A DNA stretch of 64,000 nucleotides, from positions 36,347 through 100,346 of the forward strand of contig JAKUCV010000299.1 of NCBI GenBank assembly GCA_028386065.3, read 5' to 3'. The DNA comes from Turnera subulata. Lineage: Eukaryota; Streptophyta; Magnoliopsida; Malpighiales; Passifloraceae. Shown here piece by piece: positions 12,269-22,490 of the stretch; position 1 is the first letter of the stretch, and each line of letters starts with the position of its first letter. The position numbers and the translations under genes are program-made. The notes under the pieces were generated by a model. It saw nothing but the letters and a program-made list of their open reading frames with translations, was not told where the DNA came from and did not search any database.

Positions 12269-15200
12269 CTGTTCCTGATGAACCGGCGCCTAATGCTCCT
12301 AGGGCAGAAAAGGATGCTTATAAGAAGCATGTTGATGAAGCATTGGATGTTGCTTGCCTTATGGTTATCGCTATGGACTCTGAGCTTCAGAAGCAACATG
12401 AGAATTTGGGTGCTTTCGATATGATCAAACACCTGAAAATGCTCTTTGAAGTGCAAGCCAGGCATGAAATGTATGAGACCTCAAAGGCATTATTCCAATA
12501 CAAGATGGAGTCATCACCTGTCAGACCTCATGTGCTCAAAATGATTGGATACATTGAGAGCCTTGAGGCACTGGGTTTTCCTTTGCAAAGAGAGTTGGCT
12601 GTTGATCTAGTCCTGCAATCGTTGTCAGATAGTTACAACCAATTTGTCATGAATTTTAACATGAATCATCTTGACAAATCTTTGTCTAAATTGCTTAACA
12701 TGTTGGGAATAGTTGAGCAACAGATGAAGGCTAATAAATCCAACAATATTTTGATGGTTGGAAATGGCAAAGGAAAGGGAAAAGCCAAGTTTAGCAAGAA
12801 GAAGAAATGTGCCAAAAAGTTTGGTTCATGTGCATCTTCTTCTTCACATGTGCTGAAACCCAAAGGTGCTGTTGCAAAGGAAGGACAATATTTCCATTGC
12901 AAGAAACCTAGCCATTGGAAACGTAACTGCCATATTTACCTTGAGGAGGTGAAGAAACAGAAGGGAAGTAAGACTTCCGCTTCAGGTATTCTTATTATAG
13001 AAGCTAATATTTCTATCTCTGCATCATGGGTATTAGATACCGGATGTGGTTCTCACATTTGTATAAATGTGCAGGATTTGAGAAAGAGTAGAAGATTAGC
13101 AAAGGGTGAAGTGGACCTGCATGTTGGAAATAGAGCAAGAGTTGTTGCATTAGCCGTAGGGACTTATTATCTATCTTTACCGAGTGGTTTGGTTTTGGAA
13201 CTTGATGATTGTTTTTATGTACCTACAATAAGCAGGAATTTGATTTCTGTTTCTTGTCTGGACAAGAAGGGTTTTTCATTCACAATAAAGAATAATTATT
13301 GTTCTATTTATTTGAATGATATTTATTATGGTGGTGCATATTTAAGCAATGGTTTGTATGTTCTAAACCAAGAAACCCCAGTCTATAACATTAATTCGAA
13401 GAAGGTTAAATTAAACGAATCTAATATGACCTATCTCTGGCATTGTCGTTTGGGCCATATAAACGAGACTCGTATTTCTAAACTCCATAAGGATGGGCTT
13501 TTAGACTCATTTGATTTTGAATCATATGAGACATGTGAGTCATGTTTATTGGGCAAAATGACGAAGGCTCCTTTTGCCGGTAAAGGTGAAAGGGCTTTAG
13601 ACTTGTTAGGCCTTATACATTCTGATGCATGTGGGCCTATGTCAACATAGGCTAGAGGTGGATCTCAGTACTTCATTACATTTACTGATGATTATAGTAG
13701 ATATGGCTATGTGTATCTTATGAAGCACAAGTCAGAATCCTTTGAAAAGTTCGAAGAATTCAAGAATGAAGTACAGAATCAACTTGGTAAGAGTATTAAA
13801 ATGCTTCGATCTGATCGAAGAGGTGAATACTTAGACCGAGAATTTCTTAATCATCTAAAGGAATGTGGTATAGTATCAAAATTTACTCCACAAGGTACAC
13901 CTCAATGGAATGGTGTATCTGAAAGGAGAAACAAAACTCTGTTACACATGGTTCGTTCTATGATGAGTCAAGCTGACCTTCCTTCTTCATTTTGGGGACA
14001 TGCTTTATTGACTGCTGCCTTTACACTTAACCGTGTTCCATCTAAATCGGTTGAAAAGACACCATATGAGATGTGGACTGGGAAACGTCCCAATTTGTCT
14101 TTTATGAAGATTTGGGGTTGTGAGGCTTACGTAAGACGTCAAGCATCAGACAAACTCGACCCTAAATCTGACAAGTGCCTTTTTGTTGGATATTCTAAAG
14201 AAACTAAAGGATATTATTTCTATAATCCCACAGAGCAAAAAGTGTTTGTTGCTCGTACTGCTATTTTTTTAGAAAGAGAATTTATTTCTAGAGAGGTCAG
14301 TAGGAGAAAAATGGAACTCGAAGAAGTTTGAGTACACCAAGAAGCTATAGATACTGAGATGGAATAAGGACAGGAACGCAAGTTGTTGTGGGTGAAAATT
14401 CTGTATCTGTAACACATGGACCACGTAGGTCTGATAGGACTCGGTATGAGCCTGAGAGATATGGATTTCTTTTGACTCATACTGGAGACGTAATGCTCAT
14501 GGATGAAGATGAGCCCACTTTCTATTAGCAGGAAATTACGGGTCCAGACTCTAAGAAGTGGCTAGAAGCCATGAATTCTGAGATGGAATCCATGTATGAA
14601 AACAAGGTGTGGACCGTGATTGATCCACCTGAAGGGGTAAAACCCATTGGGTGCAAGTGGGTCTATAAGAAGAAGACCGACATGGATGGTAATGTGATTA
14701 CCTTTAAAGGGAGATTGGTTGCTAAAGGTTTCAAACAAGTTCATGGTATTGACTATGATGAAACTTTTTCGCCAGTTGCCATGGTTAAATCCATCCGAAT
14801 TCTATTGGCTATAGCTACATACCATGATTATGAGATATGACAGATGGATATCAAAACTACTTTCCTTAATGGAAATCTTTTAAAAGATGTGTACATGACA
14901 CAACCTGAAGGTTTTGTCACTCTAGAGAATGCTAATAAGGTATGAAAATTGCAAAGATCCATTTATGGATTAAAGCAAGCTTCTAGGAGTTGGAATCTTC
15001 GTTTTGATGAACTAATCAAACAGTTTGGTTTCATTAAGAACGAAGATGAGCCATGTGTTTACAAGAAGGTTAGTGGGAGCACTATTGTTTTCTTGTTGTT
15101 TTATGTTGACGACATTCTCCTCGTTGGGAATGATATTCCAACACTACAGTCTGTAAAGACTTGGTTAGGAAAGAATTTTTCAATGAAGGACTTAGGAGAA

Positions 15201-16027
15201 GCTGCCTACGTGCTAGGTATAAATATCTATAGAGATAGATCCAAAAGGCTTCTTGGCCTAAGTCAAAGTACATATATTGACATGGTGCTTAAAAGGTTTA
15301 GCATGCAAGACTCTAAGAAAGATTTCTTGCCCATGTCACATGGCATAACTCTCTCAAATAATCAATGTCCTAGTACATCCAAGGAGAGAGAACAAATGAC
15401 TAAGATCCCTTATGCATCTGCAATACGATCTATCATGTATGCCATGCTATGTACTCGACCAGATGTCGCATGTGCATTAAGTGTCACAAGCAGATATCAA
15501 TTTGATCCCGGTGAAGGTCACTGGACAGCGGTTAAGAACACTGATGCTAGCTTCCAAACTGACAGGGATGACTTTAGATTGCAATCAGGTTATGTGTTTT
15601 GTCTTGGAGGTGGTGTTGTTTACTGGAAGAGTTCAAAGCAAGAAACAGTTTCCAATTCTACTACTGAGGCTGAATATACAGCTGCCTCTAATGCAGCGAA
15701 AGAGGCTGTTTGGATTAAGAAGTTGGTAACTGAACTTGGGGTGGTTCCGAGCATTGACAGTCCGATTGAGCTCTATTGTGACAACAATGGAACAATCACA
15801 CAGGCTCAATAACCTAGATACCACCAAAGATCCAAACATATACTCCGACGCTACCTTCTTATTAGAGAGATCATTGGCAGAGGCGATGTGAGGCTGTGCA
15901 AGGTTCCTTCTGAGAACAATGTAGCAGATCCTATGACTAAGCCGCTCACACAGCAGAAGCATGATGGTCATGCTAGATCCATTGGTATTAGATACATCGA
16001 TGATTGGCTTTAGTGCAAGTGGGAGAT

Positions 16028-17530
16028 TGTTAGTGTAATTCCCAAAAGCCAACCATTGGATGATTATATAGTCATGTATTTTTATTAAGGTTTTATTCTA
16101 ATAAATAAGTTTATCAGTGATAAACGCTTACACATATTTATAACCTAAGAATATTTTATATTCTTGAATTATCCCTAGTCGATTATTATTATGGATGAGT
16201 TGTAATAATAAATTAAGACTAGCGTATGTTGAGAATTATATGAGATATGTATTCTACATACGGGTACAAGTTAGAGAACTTGTGGTCTGGATTGACCCGA
16301 CATAAGAACACTACATGGACTGTTATATATGTTGTCATTAGTGGTTCTTATATGTACTATCCTTAGACCTGAGATCATCAAGCTTCCCAACATATGAGTC
16401 GTGTACTTTGACATTACTCTTAGTTACCCGTAACTGAGTAAACCTTAGAGTAATTGTTGGGTACATGATATAATGTGTAGTGGGTTTTGTATGATCAAGA
16501 TGGAATTCGTCCAACCCTTATAACGGGTATATTATCAATTGGGCCTCTTGATAGAGTTGAACTGTAAATGCATGGCCATGCTCAGATTAAATGATATGGG
16601 AATATCATTTGTATCTATTTTACACAGTTAACTCAGGGATCAAGAAAACTTAGATTAAACATATACGAGAATGACATATTCCATGTCTCGTGTTTGATCT
16701 TGATAATGTGACGAAAGGATAATGACATTTTTTCGAGGCATAATGAATCAGTACTGATCTGGTCACTTGGGTAGCAATGACGTGTTGCTAGACACCGCTC
16801 ATTGTTTATAATTATAAATGAGAGTTTATAATTATTGCCAACGTGATTAGTGCCTACAGGATCACACACTTAGAACTGTTGATTCAAGCCAGTGGTTAGA
16901 CCATGGTTGGACCATGGTTGGACCGGGTCGTTTGGGTTGATCGGTTCAATTGTTACCAGAATTATTGAACCTGAATTATTGTCCAAAAGGCATGAAAGGA
17001 TGTGTTGTTTTATATATATGTTGATATATATAATTGAGTTAGTCGAGACATGATCATGTTGATGATTGTGACTAAAGTATAGATAATGGAAAACACTATC
17101 ATGCATGATAAGATGTATGTATGATTAGATTGGCCATTTATATATACTAACTAACATTGATAAATATATATGGGATATACATGAAAGTGTGGTTAATGAG
17201 ATTAACACACCAATCTCAAAAACACATCAAACACTCTCTAGTCTCAAGCTCTCGGAAATTCTGCAGCTAGCACTGCGGTTTGGGAGTGCTCGGGTTAGTG
17301 ATCGTGAGACGGTTACTAGCGGTCATCAACGATTCGTGTGGATACCGTAGAGGAGTCGGATTTCTGTCCGGTTCTTGCTGATTTGTATCATCAGTTGAGT
17401 GAAAGATCTCGACCAAACCAGGTACGAAATTTTTGTTATTCGGTTTACCCCATTTCACATGGATCCTCTATTAGTTCCGGGTTTTCCGTTGCGCATATTG
17501 TCTCTTTGTTTGCATACCCGGTTACTTACA
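16028..17530 (+). repeat. 3' LTR of copia element
   Basis: Starts TGTTAGTGTAATTCCC after the purine tract AAGTGGGAGAT, ends GGTTACTTACA, 1503 bp. It is followed by the AGGAT target duplication. Confidence 0.92.
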
Positions 17531-18155
17531 AGGATGAAGCCATAACTTTTGCACCGAAGAAAAGAGACAAGCAGCCCAAGTGGGGCAAGTCAAAGTCTAC
17601 GACTGTCTATATAGAAACAAGATTAGTGCGATCTTAAAGGAGTCAGAGGGGGATTCCTCGGGGAAGGAAAATGCCGAAAAGGAGCAAGTTAGGATGGGGT
17701 CATTAAAGATCTTGAATGTCGTGCAAGTTAATAGACCAATGCTAAAGAAAGGACGCATGTTTACTAAAGTGCGGATTGGGGGGCAAGAGATTGATGCTTT
17801 GATTGATACTGGTGTTACTCACAACTTTCTTGTAGGTGATGAAGCAAAGAAGCTGGACATCACAATTACCAAGGAGTTGAGCACAATGAAGGCAACCAAT
17901 ACAGCTGCACAACCTATCATTGGTGTGGCACGAGGTGTAGAAATTAACTTGGGGGATTGGCGAGGCAAGATTGAGTTGACCGTGGTTCCACTTGACGATT
18001 ATCCCATGATATTGGGGATGGAATTTTTCGAGAAGACAAATGCGTCAATTCTCGTGGGTGCTGGCCAGATTCACATACCAAGAGGCACGAGTAATTGTAA
18101 GGTGCAAACTAGGCGAGAGGACAGGAAGCCGATGAAGAAACTTTTTGCAGTCTAG
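17531..18155 (+). pseudogene. gypsy Gag 3' end and aspartic protease
   Basis: Immediately after the copia insertion the gag frame continues as DEAITFAPKKRDKQPK to a stop at 17635. A shifted frame from about 17640 reads a retropepsin-like domain. RMFTKVRIGGQEIDALIDTG carries the catalytic DTG, followed by VTHNFL, a LTVVPLDDYPMILGM flap/C-terminal segment and a stop at 18153. Plant gypsy elements normally have ALIDTGATHNF here. The protease would mature Gag, but no RT or integrase follows, so this copy cannot transpose by itself. Confidence 0.75.
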
Positions 18156-18602
18156 TTGGTGCAAAAAGATCACGCAAAGGTACAAGGGGTGAGTAGGCAA
18201 ACAATGGAAGCAACAGTGACACCATGTATTGTGGCATAGTTGGCGGGGGTGGCAGGAACCACAAAATCTTTGAAGATTGATTTCTTGAAAGAGATCAAGC
18301 TTGGAAGTGCTTCACCAAAGGTAGGTCTAAAAAGTGAAGACAAGAAGACAAGTTCTTCACAAGGAGACTGTGATGACTATAGTGGTGGAGACTGTATGGA
18401 AGCACAAGGTTACAAGAAGAGTGATCAAGGTGCATGTTCGTGTGCAGTGAAATGGAAACTAGAGATGGCCAATTCAAAGGAAGTTTGGAGGTCCAAAAGA
18501 TGGCGGATTCCAAGTACTTCAGAGAAGATTGTGGCGCATATGAAGGTCATTCATTGGCATGGACAAGGAGCTCGAGTACTCAGTCCTTTGCAATGGAAGG
18601 AG
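18156..18602 (+). other. Post-protease region of gypsy element
   Basis: Low-complexity, purine-rich DNA leading to an ATGGAAGGAG tract. Short open stretches (for example 18240-18614) are Ser/Lys-rich and unrecognised. In a full element this position would hold RT, RNase H and integrase; none is visible. Confidence 0.5.
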
Positions 18603-18788
18603 GAGTGTTATTAAACTCGGACCGGGGGTTGAACCGGTCGGGCTTCTGGGTCGCGGTTTTCTCGGGTAAATACTGGCCAAACCGCGATTCAACAGTAAAT
18701 TAACAAAGGAACGAATAACCCGGAGACCCAGTCGGGTCATGGTTAACCGGGTTCGACCGTCCGGGCCGGTCTGGGTTTGATAACACTG
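18603..18788. mobile_element. hAT-type MITE (186 bp)
   Basis: Terminal inverted repeats of the AGTGTTATYAAACYCRG type occur at both ends, with the 8-bp target duplication GGAAGGAG at 18595-18602 and 18789-18796. The GC-rich interior can fold extensively on itself. It inserted at the end of the gypsy purine tract, next to or inside the 3' LTR. Confidence 0.82.
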
Positions 18789-18796
18789 GGAAGGAG

Positions 18797-19237
18797 TGAC
18801 CAAAGGTAAGGTGGGAGTGTGAGCATCGGAAGAAGTAATTCAGAGAACGAGTTGGAGTGCACCATCGGATTGCAACGAGACGTTGGAAGAATAGGTGGTG
18901 GAGAATGTCACGGGATGGCCCCCCAAGGCACACGGGAAGCCCATAAGCCCAAGATGTGTGCAAGGTGGTTGGGCTTATCATATTTAAATTTGAACTGGCC
19001 ATTCAAATTTAAATAAGATAGGTGCTTGTTTGAATTTAAGTTAATTTGAATATTAAGTATGATTCGAATTAATTTGAGCTCAAATGGGGCGGATTTAATA
19101 TAATAGATAAAGCTTCTTTTAATCCTTTATTCTCTCCTCTTTTCATTCTCTCCATAGTTGTATTTTTTTAGGTTGATCAAGTTGAAACTTGAACCCCACG
19201 AGCATCTTCCGCAACCCTAAACTCTATGCCAGTGACA
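18797..19237 (+). repeat. 3' LTR of gypsy element
   Basis: The right end (AGTGACA at 19237) and the block 19130-19237 match the 5' LTR remnant. The left start could be TGACC at 18797 or TGTGAG at 18818. PPR gene 1 begins 350 bases further on, so this LTR is its nearest upstream element. Confidence 0.55.
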
Positions 19238-19587
19238 AAAAGGCCATGAAGGACAGTTTTGGATTTCCTGAGTTGGGTTCTGCAGAAGTATGATCTATTG
19301 GGTTGGGCTTTCAGGGCTCAGGTCTTGTGGAGGAGTAAAAAACTAAAAAACCGAAAGAAGCAGAGAACCATGCCTTGGGGTTCTGTTCTTCACCAGCGGA
19401 TGGGTGAGGATGTGCACAATATGGCTCTCTCCACAGAGTGTGTTATTCCTCTGGCGTAGTTGTAATTGTAATTTCACTGTCGCGCAAAGCAGGAGCAGAA
19501 TGCTGAATTATCACAAAAAAAAAAGACCGAGTACAAGGGCATTGAAAAGTGTCCACTTGGGGTTATGTTCTTCCCCAGCTGCTGCTG
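19238..19587 (+). promoter_or_regulatory. Upstream region of PPR gene 1
   Basis: Bases 19455-19587 share GTAATTGTAATTTCA, CTGAATTATCAC and GTTATGTTCTTC with the upstream region of PPR gene 2 (36501-36608, opposite strand). This is inherited leader or promoter sequence. A second, decayed copy of the leader and start region (CTTGGGGTTCTGTTCTTCAC...GATGGG) lies at 19374-19411. No clear TATA box was found. Confidence 0.45.
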
Positions 19588-21405
19588 ATGGGTAGGATAA
19601 ATGTTATTATGATGCTAAACCCATCAAGATCCCTTCTTTCCTCGCTCTTCGCCTTCACCGGTAAGTCTTCTGCCTCCTGTCTTCGTGCTTATAGTAATTC
19701 TACCAGTGACAGTGGCAGTGGCTGTAGGCACAAACCCAAATCCAAACCCACATCTGTTAACTTTGATGATGCATTGGCTTCCTTCCATAGGATGCTGCAT
19801 AAGAATCCTTTGCCTTCCATTGTCCAATTCACTCAATTGTTGTCTTCTCTTGTCCGAATGGGACATTATGAGGCGGTGATCTCTTTGTCCAAACAAATGG
19901 AATTGCGAGGTATCACTCACGATGTTTACACTCTCTCCATTTTGACCAATTGCTTCTGCCATTTGGATAGAGTGGATTTGGGTTTCTCTATGTTTGGCAG
20001 AATCATTAAACTGGGTTTGCAGCCAACTGTTGTTACGTTCAACACCTTGATTAATGGGCTTTGCAAGGCCGATAAAATCGGACAGGCAGTGGAGTTGTTT
20101 GACGAAATGGTTGCCAATGGCTGCCAACCCGATGCAATAACTTATACTGCAATAGTAGATGGCATGTGCAAGATTGGGAAAACCAATGTGGCTGTTGGTT
20201 TGCTGCGAAGAATGGAAGAGGCAGGTTGCGATCCGGATGTACTCACCTACAGCACTGTCGTTGATGGCCTTTGCAAGGATGGGCAACTTGCCGAGGCTTT
20301 GGATCTCTTCTCCAAAATGACAAACAAAGAGATTTCACCGACCGTTGTCACTTACACCTCCTTGATTCAAGGCCTTTGCCATTCGGGACACTGCAACCAA
20401 GCTTCTACTTTACTCTCTGAAATGTTGGCTTCGAATATTGCACCTAATACTATCACCTTCAGTATATTGATTGATGCTCTTTGCAAAGAAGGGATGGCTC
20501 CAGAAGCTCATGCTTTGCTCAAAACAATGGCTCAGTGGGGTGTAGAGCCTAATGTCATCACGTACAATTCGCTGATGGATGGATATTGTTTACGGAAGGA
20601 GATGGGTAAAGCTAGAGAAGTGTTTGATGTGATGATAGAAAAAGGTTGCAGACCAGATGTGTATAGTTACAACATGTTGATTAACGGATTCTGCAAGATA
20701 GGTAAGGTAGATGAGGCTAAACAGCTTTTTGATGAAATGTCTGATAAAGGTTTGGTTCCCAACACTGTTAGTTGCAACACTCTTTTAAGTGGCTTCTCAC
20801 AGGCAGGAAGACATGGTGCGGCCGAACAGCTTTTCAGGGAGATGAATGCAAATGGCCCAACTCCAGATATATTTACTTATGCCGCTATTCTAGATGGTTT
20901 ATGCAAGCAGGAGTGCATCGATGAGGCATTAACGCTTTTTCGAACTATGAAAAAGCATTCAGTGATGCCTGACATAGTGATCTATACTATCCTCATTGGC
21001 GGCATGTGCAATTCTGGGAAGATTAAGCATGCAAGGGAACTGTTTAACTCTCTGCCTTTGGAGGGCGTGCAGCCAAATGCCTGGACATGTAGTATAATGA
21101 TCAATGGACTTTGCAAGGAGGGATTTCCTGATGAAGCATATAAACTATTTAGAAAACTGGAAAAGGATGGTTACTCACTGAACAGTTGCTGCTACAACGT
21201 GATGATACAAGGATTGCTTCGGGAGAAGGATATGTCGAGGGCAGTTCAACTCATCAATGAAATGGTAGATCGTGGATTCTCAGCAGATGCCACTACGACG
21301 GAGATGGTAGTACTTCTTTCATCTATTGATGACCATCTCCTGTTGAAAAAACTACTAGGTTCTGCTGAAAATGATGGAAATGCGGGAGGTGAAATAATTA
21401 AGTGA
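19588..21405 (+). CDS. P-class PPR protein, restorer-of-fertility-like (RFL)
   Basis: 605-aa PPR protein expected to bind specific organellar RNAs and affect their processing or stability. Start ATG 19588 (MGRINVIMML) is preferred because the two paralogues start at the same codon. Residues 1-40 lack acidic residues, carry R3, R14, K26 and R33, and end with RAYS, a common mitochondrial presequence cleavage context. Fourteen contiguous 35-residue PPR motifs span residues 78-567, followed by a partial repeat (568-605). No E, DYW or other editing domain is present, so it is P-class. The short regular repeats and N-terminal DDALASFHRMLHKNP are typical of RFL proteins, the family containing cytoplasmic male-sterility restorers. 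No introns or internal stops. It is the only intact full-length host gene here. Target and restorer activity are unknown. Confidence 0.93.
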   Translation: MGRINVIMMLNPSRSLLSSLFAFTGKSSASCLRAYSNSTSDSGSGCRHKPKSKPTSVNFDDALASFHRMLHKNPLPSIVQFTQLLSSLVRMGHYEAVISLSKQMELRGITHDVYTLSILTNCFCHLDRVDLGFSMFGRIIKLGLQPTVVTFNTLINGLCKADKIGQAVELFDEMVANGCQPDAITYTAIVDGMCKIGKTNVAVGLLRRMEEAGCDPDVLTYSTVVDGLCKDGQLAEALDLFSKMTNKEISPTVVTYTSLIQGLCHSGHCNQASTLLSEMLASNIAPNTITFSILIDALCKEGMAPEAHALLKTMAQWGVEPNVITYNSLMDGYCLRKEMGKAREVFDVMIEKGCRPDVYSYNMLINGFCKIGKVDEAKQLFDEMSDKGLVPNTVSCNTLLSGFSQAGRHGAAEQLFREMNANGPTPDIFTYAAILDGLCKQECIDEALTLFRTMKKHSVMPDIVIYTILIGGMCNSGKIKHARELFNSLPLEGVQPNAWTCSIMINGLCKEGFPDEAYKLFRKLEKDGYSLNSCCYNVMIQGLLREKDMSRAVQLINEMVDRGFSADATTTEMVVLLSSIDDHLLLKKLLGSAENDGNAGGEIIK

Positions 21406-22310
21406 ATGTATTGAAATGCGGAAAGGTTCAGGACCTGCAAAGTCCTTTCCCCAATTTCAATTCCAGAGTGAACTTTTTTGGAACGGGATTAGGATTATGA
21501 AAGCATAGAAGGGGTTACCGCTTGATTGGAAGAAGCAGCAGTAGCAGGGAGGTGAACGACCTGTCGTCTTTGGCTGTCTATGACGACGATGACTTCGATC
21601 TCACCCTCGATGATTTATTTAGTCAGTATTGCTCAGGAGGTGGTCTCTAAAATCATTTCTCTTCTTTACTCTTGTTATTTATTTATTTATTTTTATTTGA
21701 TTATTTTTTTTTGTTTTATGTTAATAAATAATAGCTGTACAATCAATTTGCAGTGCGTGAAAGCCGAAACCTATTCCTCCGAGATGAGCTTTGAGATGGC
21801 CTTTGTTATTCCCATGACCCAAACTTGGTAAGAGATCGCTTCGTCCAAAGTCCACCCCATGTATTTCGGCTTGCAACAATAGAAATAGTTCTTGTGATGA
21901 GAAATCATTAGAAATTTCGTCTTCTCAGTCCATAATGATCAGTTTTTGAAAAGAGGCTCCCCATGTCTCTGCTTTTGCAATGCGAATTGTTGAAAAAAAA
22001 ATTTCTTTCATACAAGGATACATGAGGCTTGGTAACACTTTTTCCTTGAATAAAAGTGACTTAAGGTGGACTTAGTACTTTCCTATGCAAATGAGCGACA
22101 TTACTGCGCAGTACAGTGTATGTGCTAACCAACTATTTCTAGTTTATGCACAGGAAAATAAACGGCATGTAAGATGTTTGTTGAGATAGCTTTTCATTTC
22201 AGCATTTTTTCTGGGATTCCTTGATCGGGAAGTCTTTTCATACATGTTTCACTGATAGTTAAAGTAAACTGGTAATAACTAGGTTCTGGCAGTTTACCGT
22301 TTTCATTTAC
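21406..22310 (+). other. 3' flank of PPR gene 1, possible exon fragments
   Basis: Mostly non-coding. Near 21553-21650 a short open stretch reads VNDLSSLAVYDDDDFDLTLD and is followed by a TTGCAG acceptor-like site at 21746-21751 and a GTAAGAG donor-like site at about 21829. These could be relics of another gene, but no reading frame continues convincingly. Confidence 0.35.
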
Positions 22311-22490
22311 TAGTGTTGTTTTAAAGCTTAAACTTCATTGATCCAAAACATTTTTTTCTTTTTTTATGAATGTGAGAGATAGAATGGGCTTATGCTGACT
22401 GCCCAAAAGGTTACCGCCCGGCCCGGCAGTAAGTTTTTGTTTGATACCGTCATATTGGCTAAAAGTTGGAAATAAATAAATCTCTTTGAT
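22311..22490 (+). repeat. Segment shared with the 3' flank of PPR gene 3
   Basis: ATGAATGTGAGAGATAGAAT, GGGCTTATGCTG and CATATTGGCTAAAAGTTGG occur here and in reverse orientation at 59430-59600, downstream of PPR gene 3. In gene 1 the segment lies about 0.9 kb after the stop codon; in gene 3 it is almost directly after the truncation. Confidence 0.75.

Larger units (their letters stand above)
9010..16015 (+). pseudogene. copia gag-pol polyprotein, disrupted
   Basis: The frame opens at ATG 9010 (MAQNTRTMSLRS) and is in frame across the solo LTR, from 9153 into 12274. Order: Gag; a zinc knuckle with the first Cys replaced (YFHCKKPSHWKRNC, about 12886-12930); protease with VLDTGCGSH (about 13030); integrase HHCC region (WHCRLGH...CESCLLGK) and DDE core residues at IHSDACG, LRSDRRGEY and WNGVSERRNK; RT with IYGLKQA and FYVDDILL; RNase H with ADPMTKPL. 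Breaks: stops at 13648, 14329, 14838, 14943 and 15810 and a frameshift between 14331 and 14570. A piece of RNase H is also missing near 15535. Confidence 0.9.
6017..17530 (+). mobile_element. Complete Ty1/copia element with 1.5-kb LTRs
   Basis: LTRs at 6017-7561 and 16028-17530 both run TGTTAGTGTAAT...GGTTACTTACA and appear highly similar by eye. The 5-bp target duplication AGGAT lies at 6012-6016 and 17531-17535, so the insertion is intact at both ends. Inside are a PBS, a long leader with unusual palindromic repeats, and a gag-pol frame damaged by stops. The long LTRs and the RT sequence suggest the Tork/Angela side of copia, tentatively. It inserted into the gypsy element and was later hit by a solo LTR at 9154. 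Confidence 0.93.
3570..19237 (+). mobile_element. Ty3/gypsy gag-protease element with nested insertions
   Basis: The ends are partial LTRs sharing a motif-rich terminal block: CATTCTCTCCATAGTTG and TTAGGTTGATCAAG at 3715-3755 and 19144-19180. Inside are a PBS, a gag remnant and a retropepsin-like protease, but no RT, RNase H or integrase. The element therefore looks internally deleted or non-autonomous. Four later insertions interrupt it: a hAT-like element, a full copia element (itself carrying a solo LTR) and a small hAT MITE. Removing the two inserts at 5205-17530 leaves the gag frame continuous from residue ...SD into ...EDEAITFAPKK. Confidence 0.75.

Noticed and set aside
19549..19587. 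Upstream extension of PPR gene 1 starting at GTG
   Set aside because: Starts at a non-ATG codon; the paralogues share ATG 19588 and the mitochondrial-type N-terminus begins there.
19624..20286. 220-codon minus-strand frame opposite PPR gene 1
   Set aside because: Antisense shadow of the PPR coding sequence; similar shadows occur opposite genes 2 and 3.
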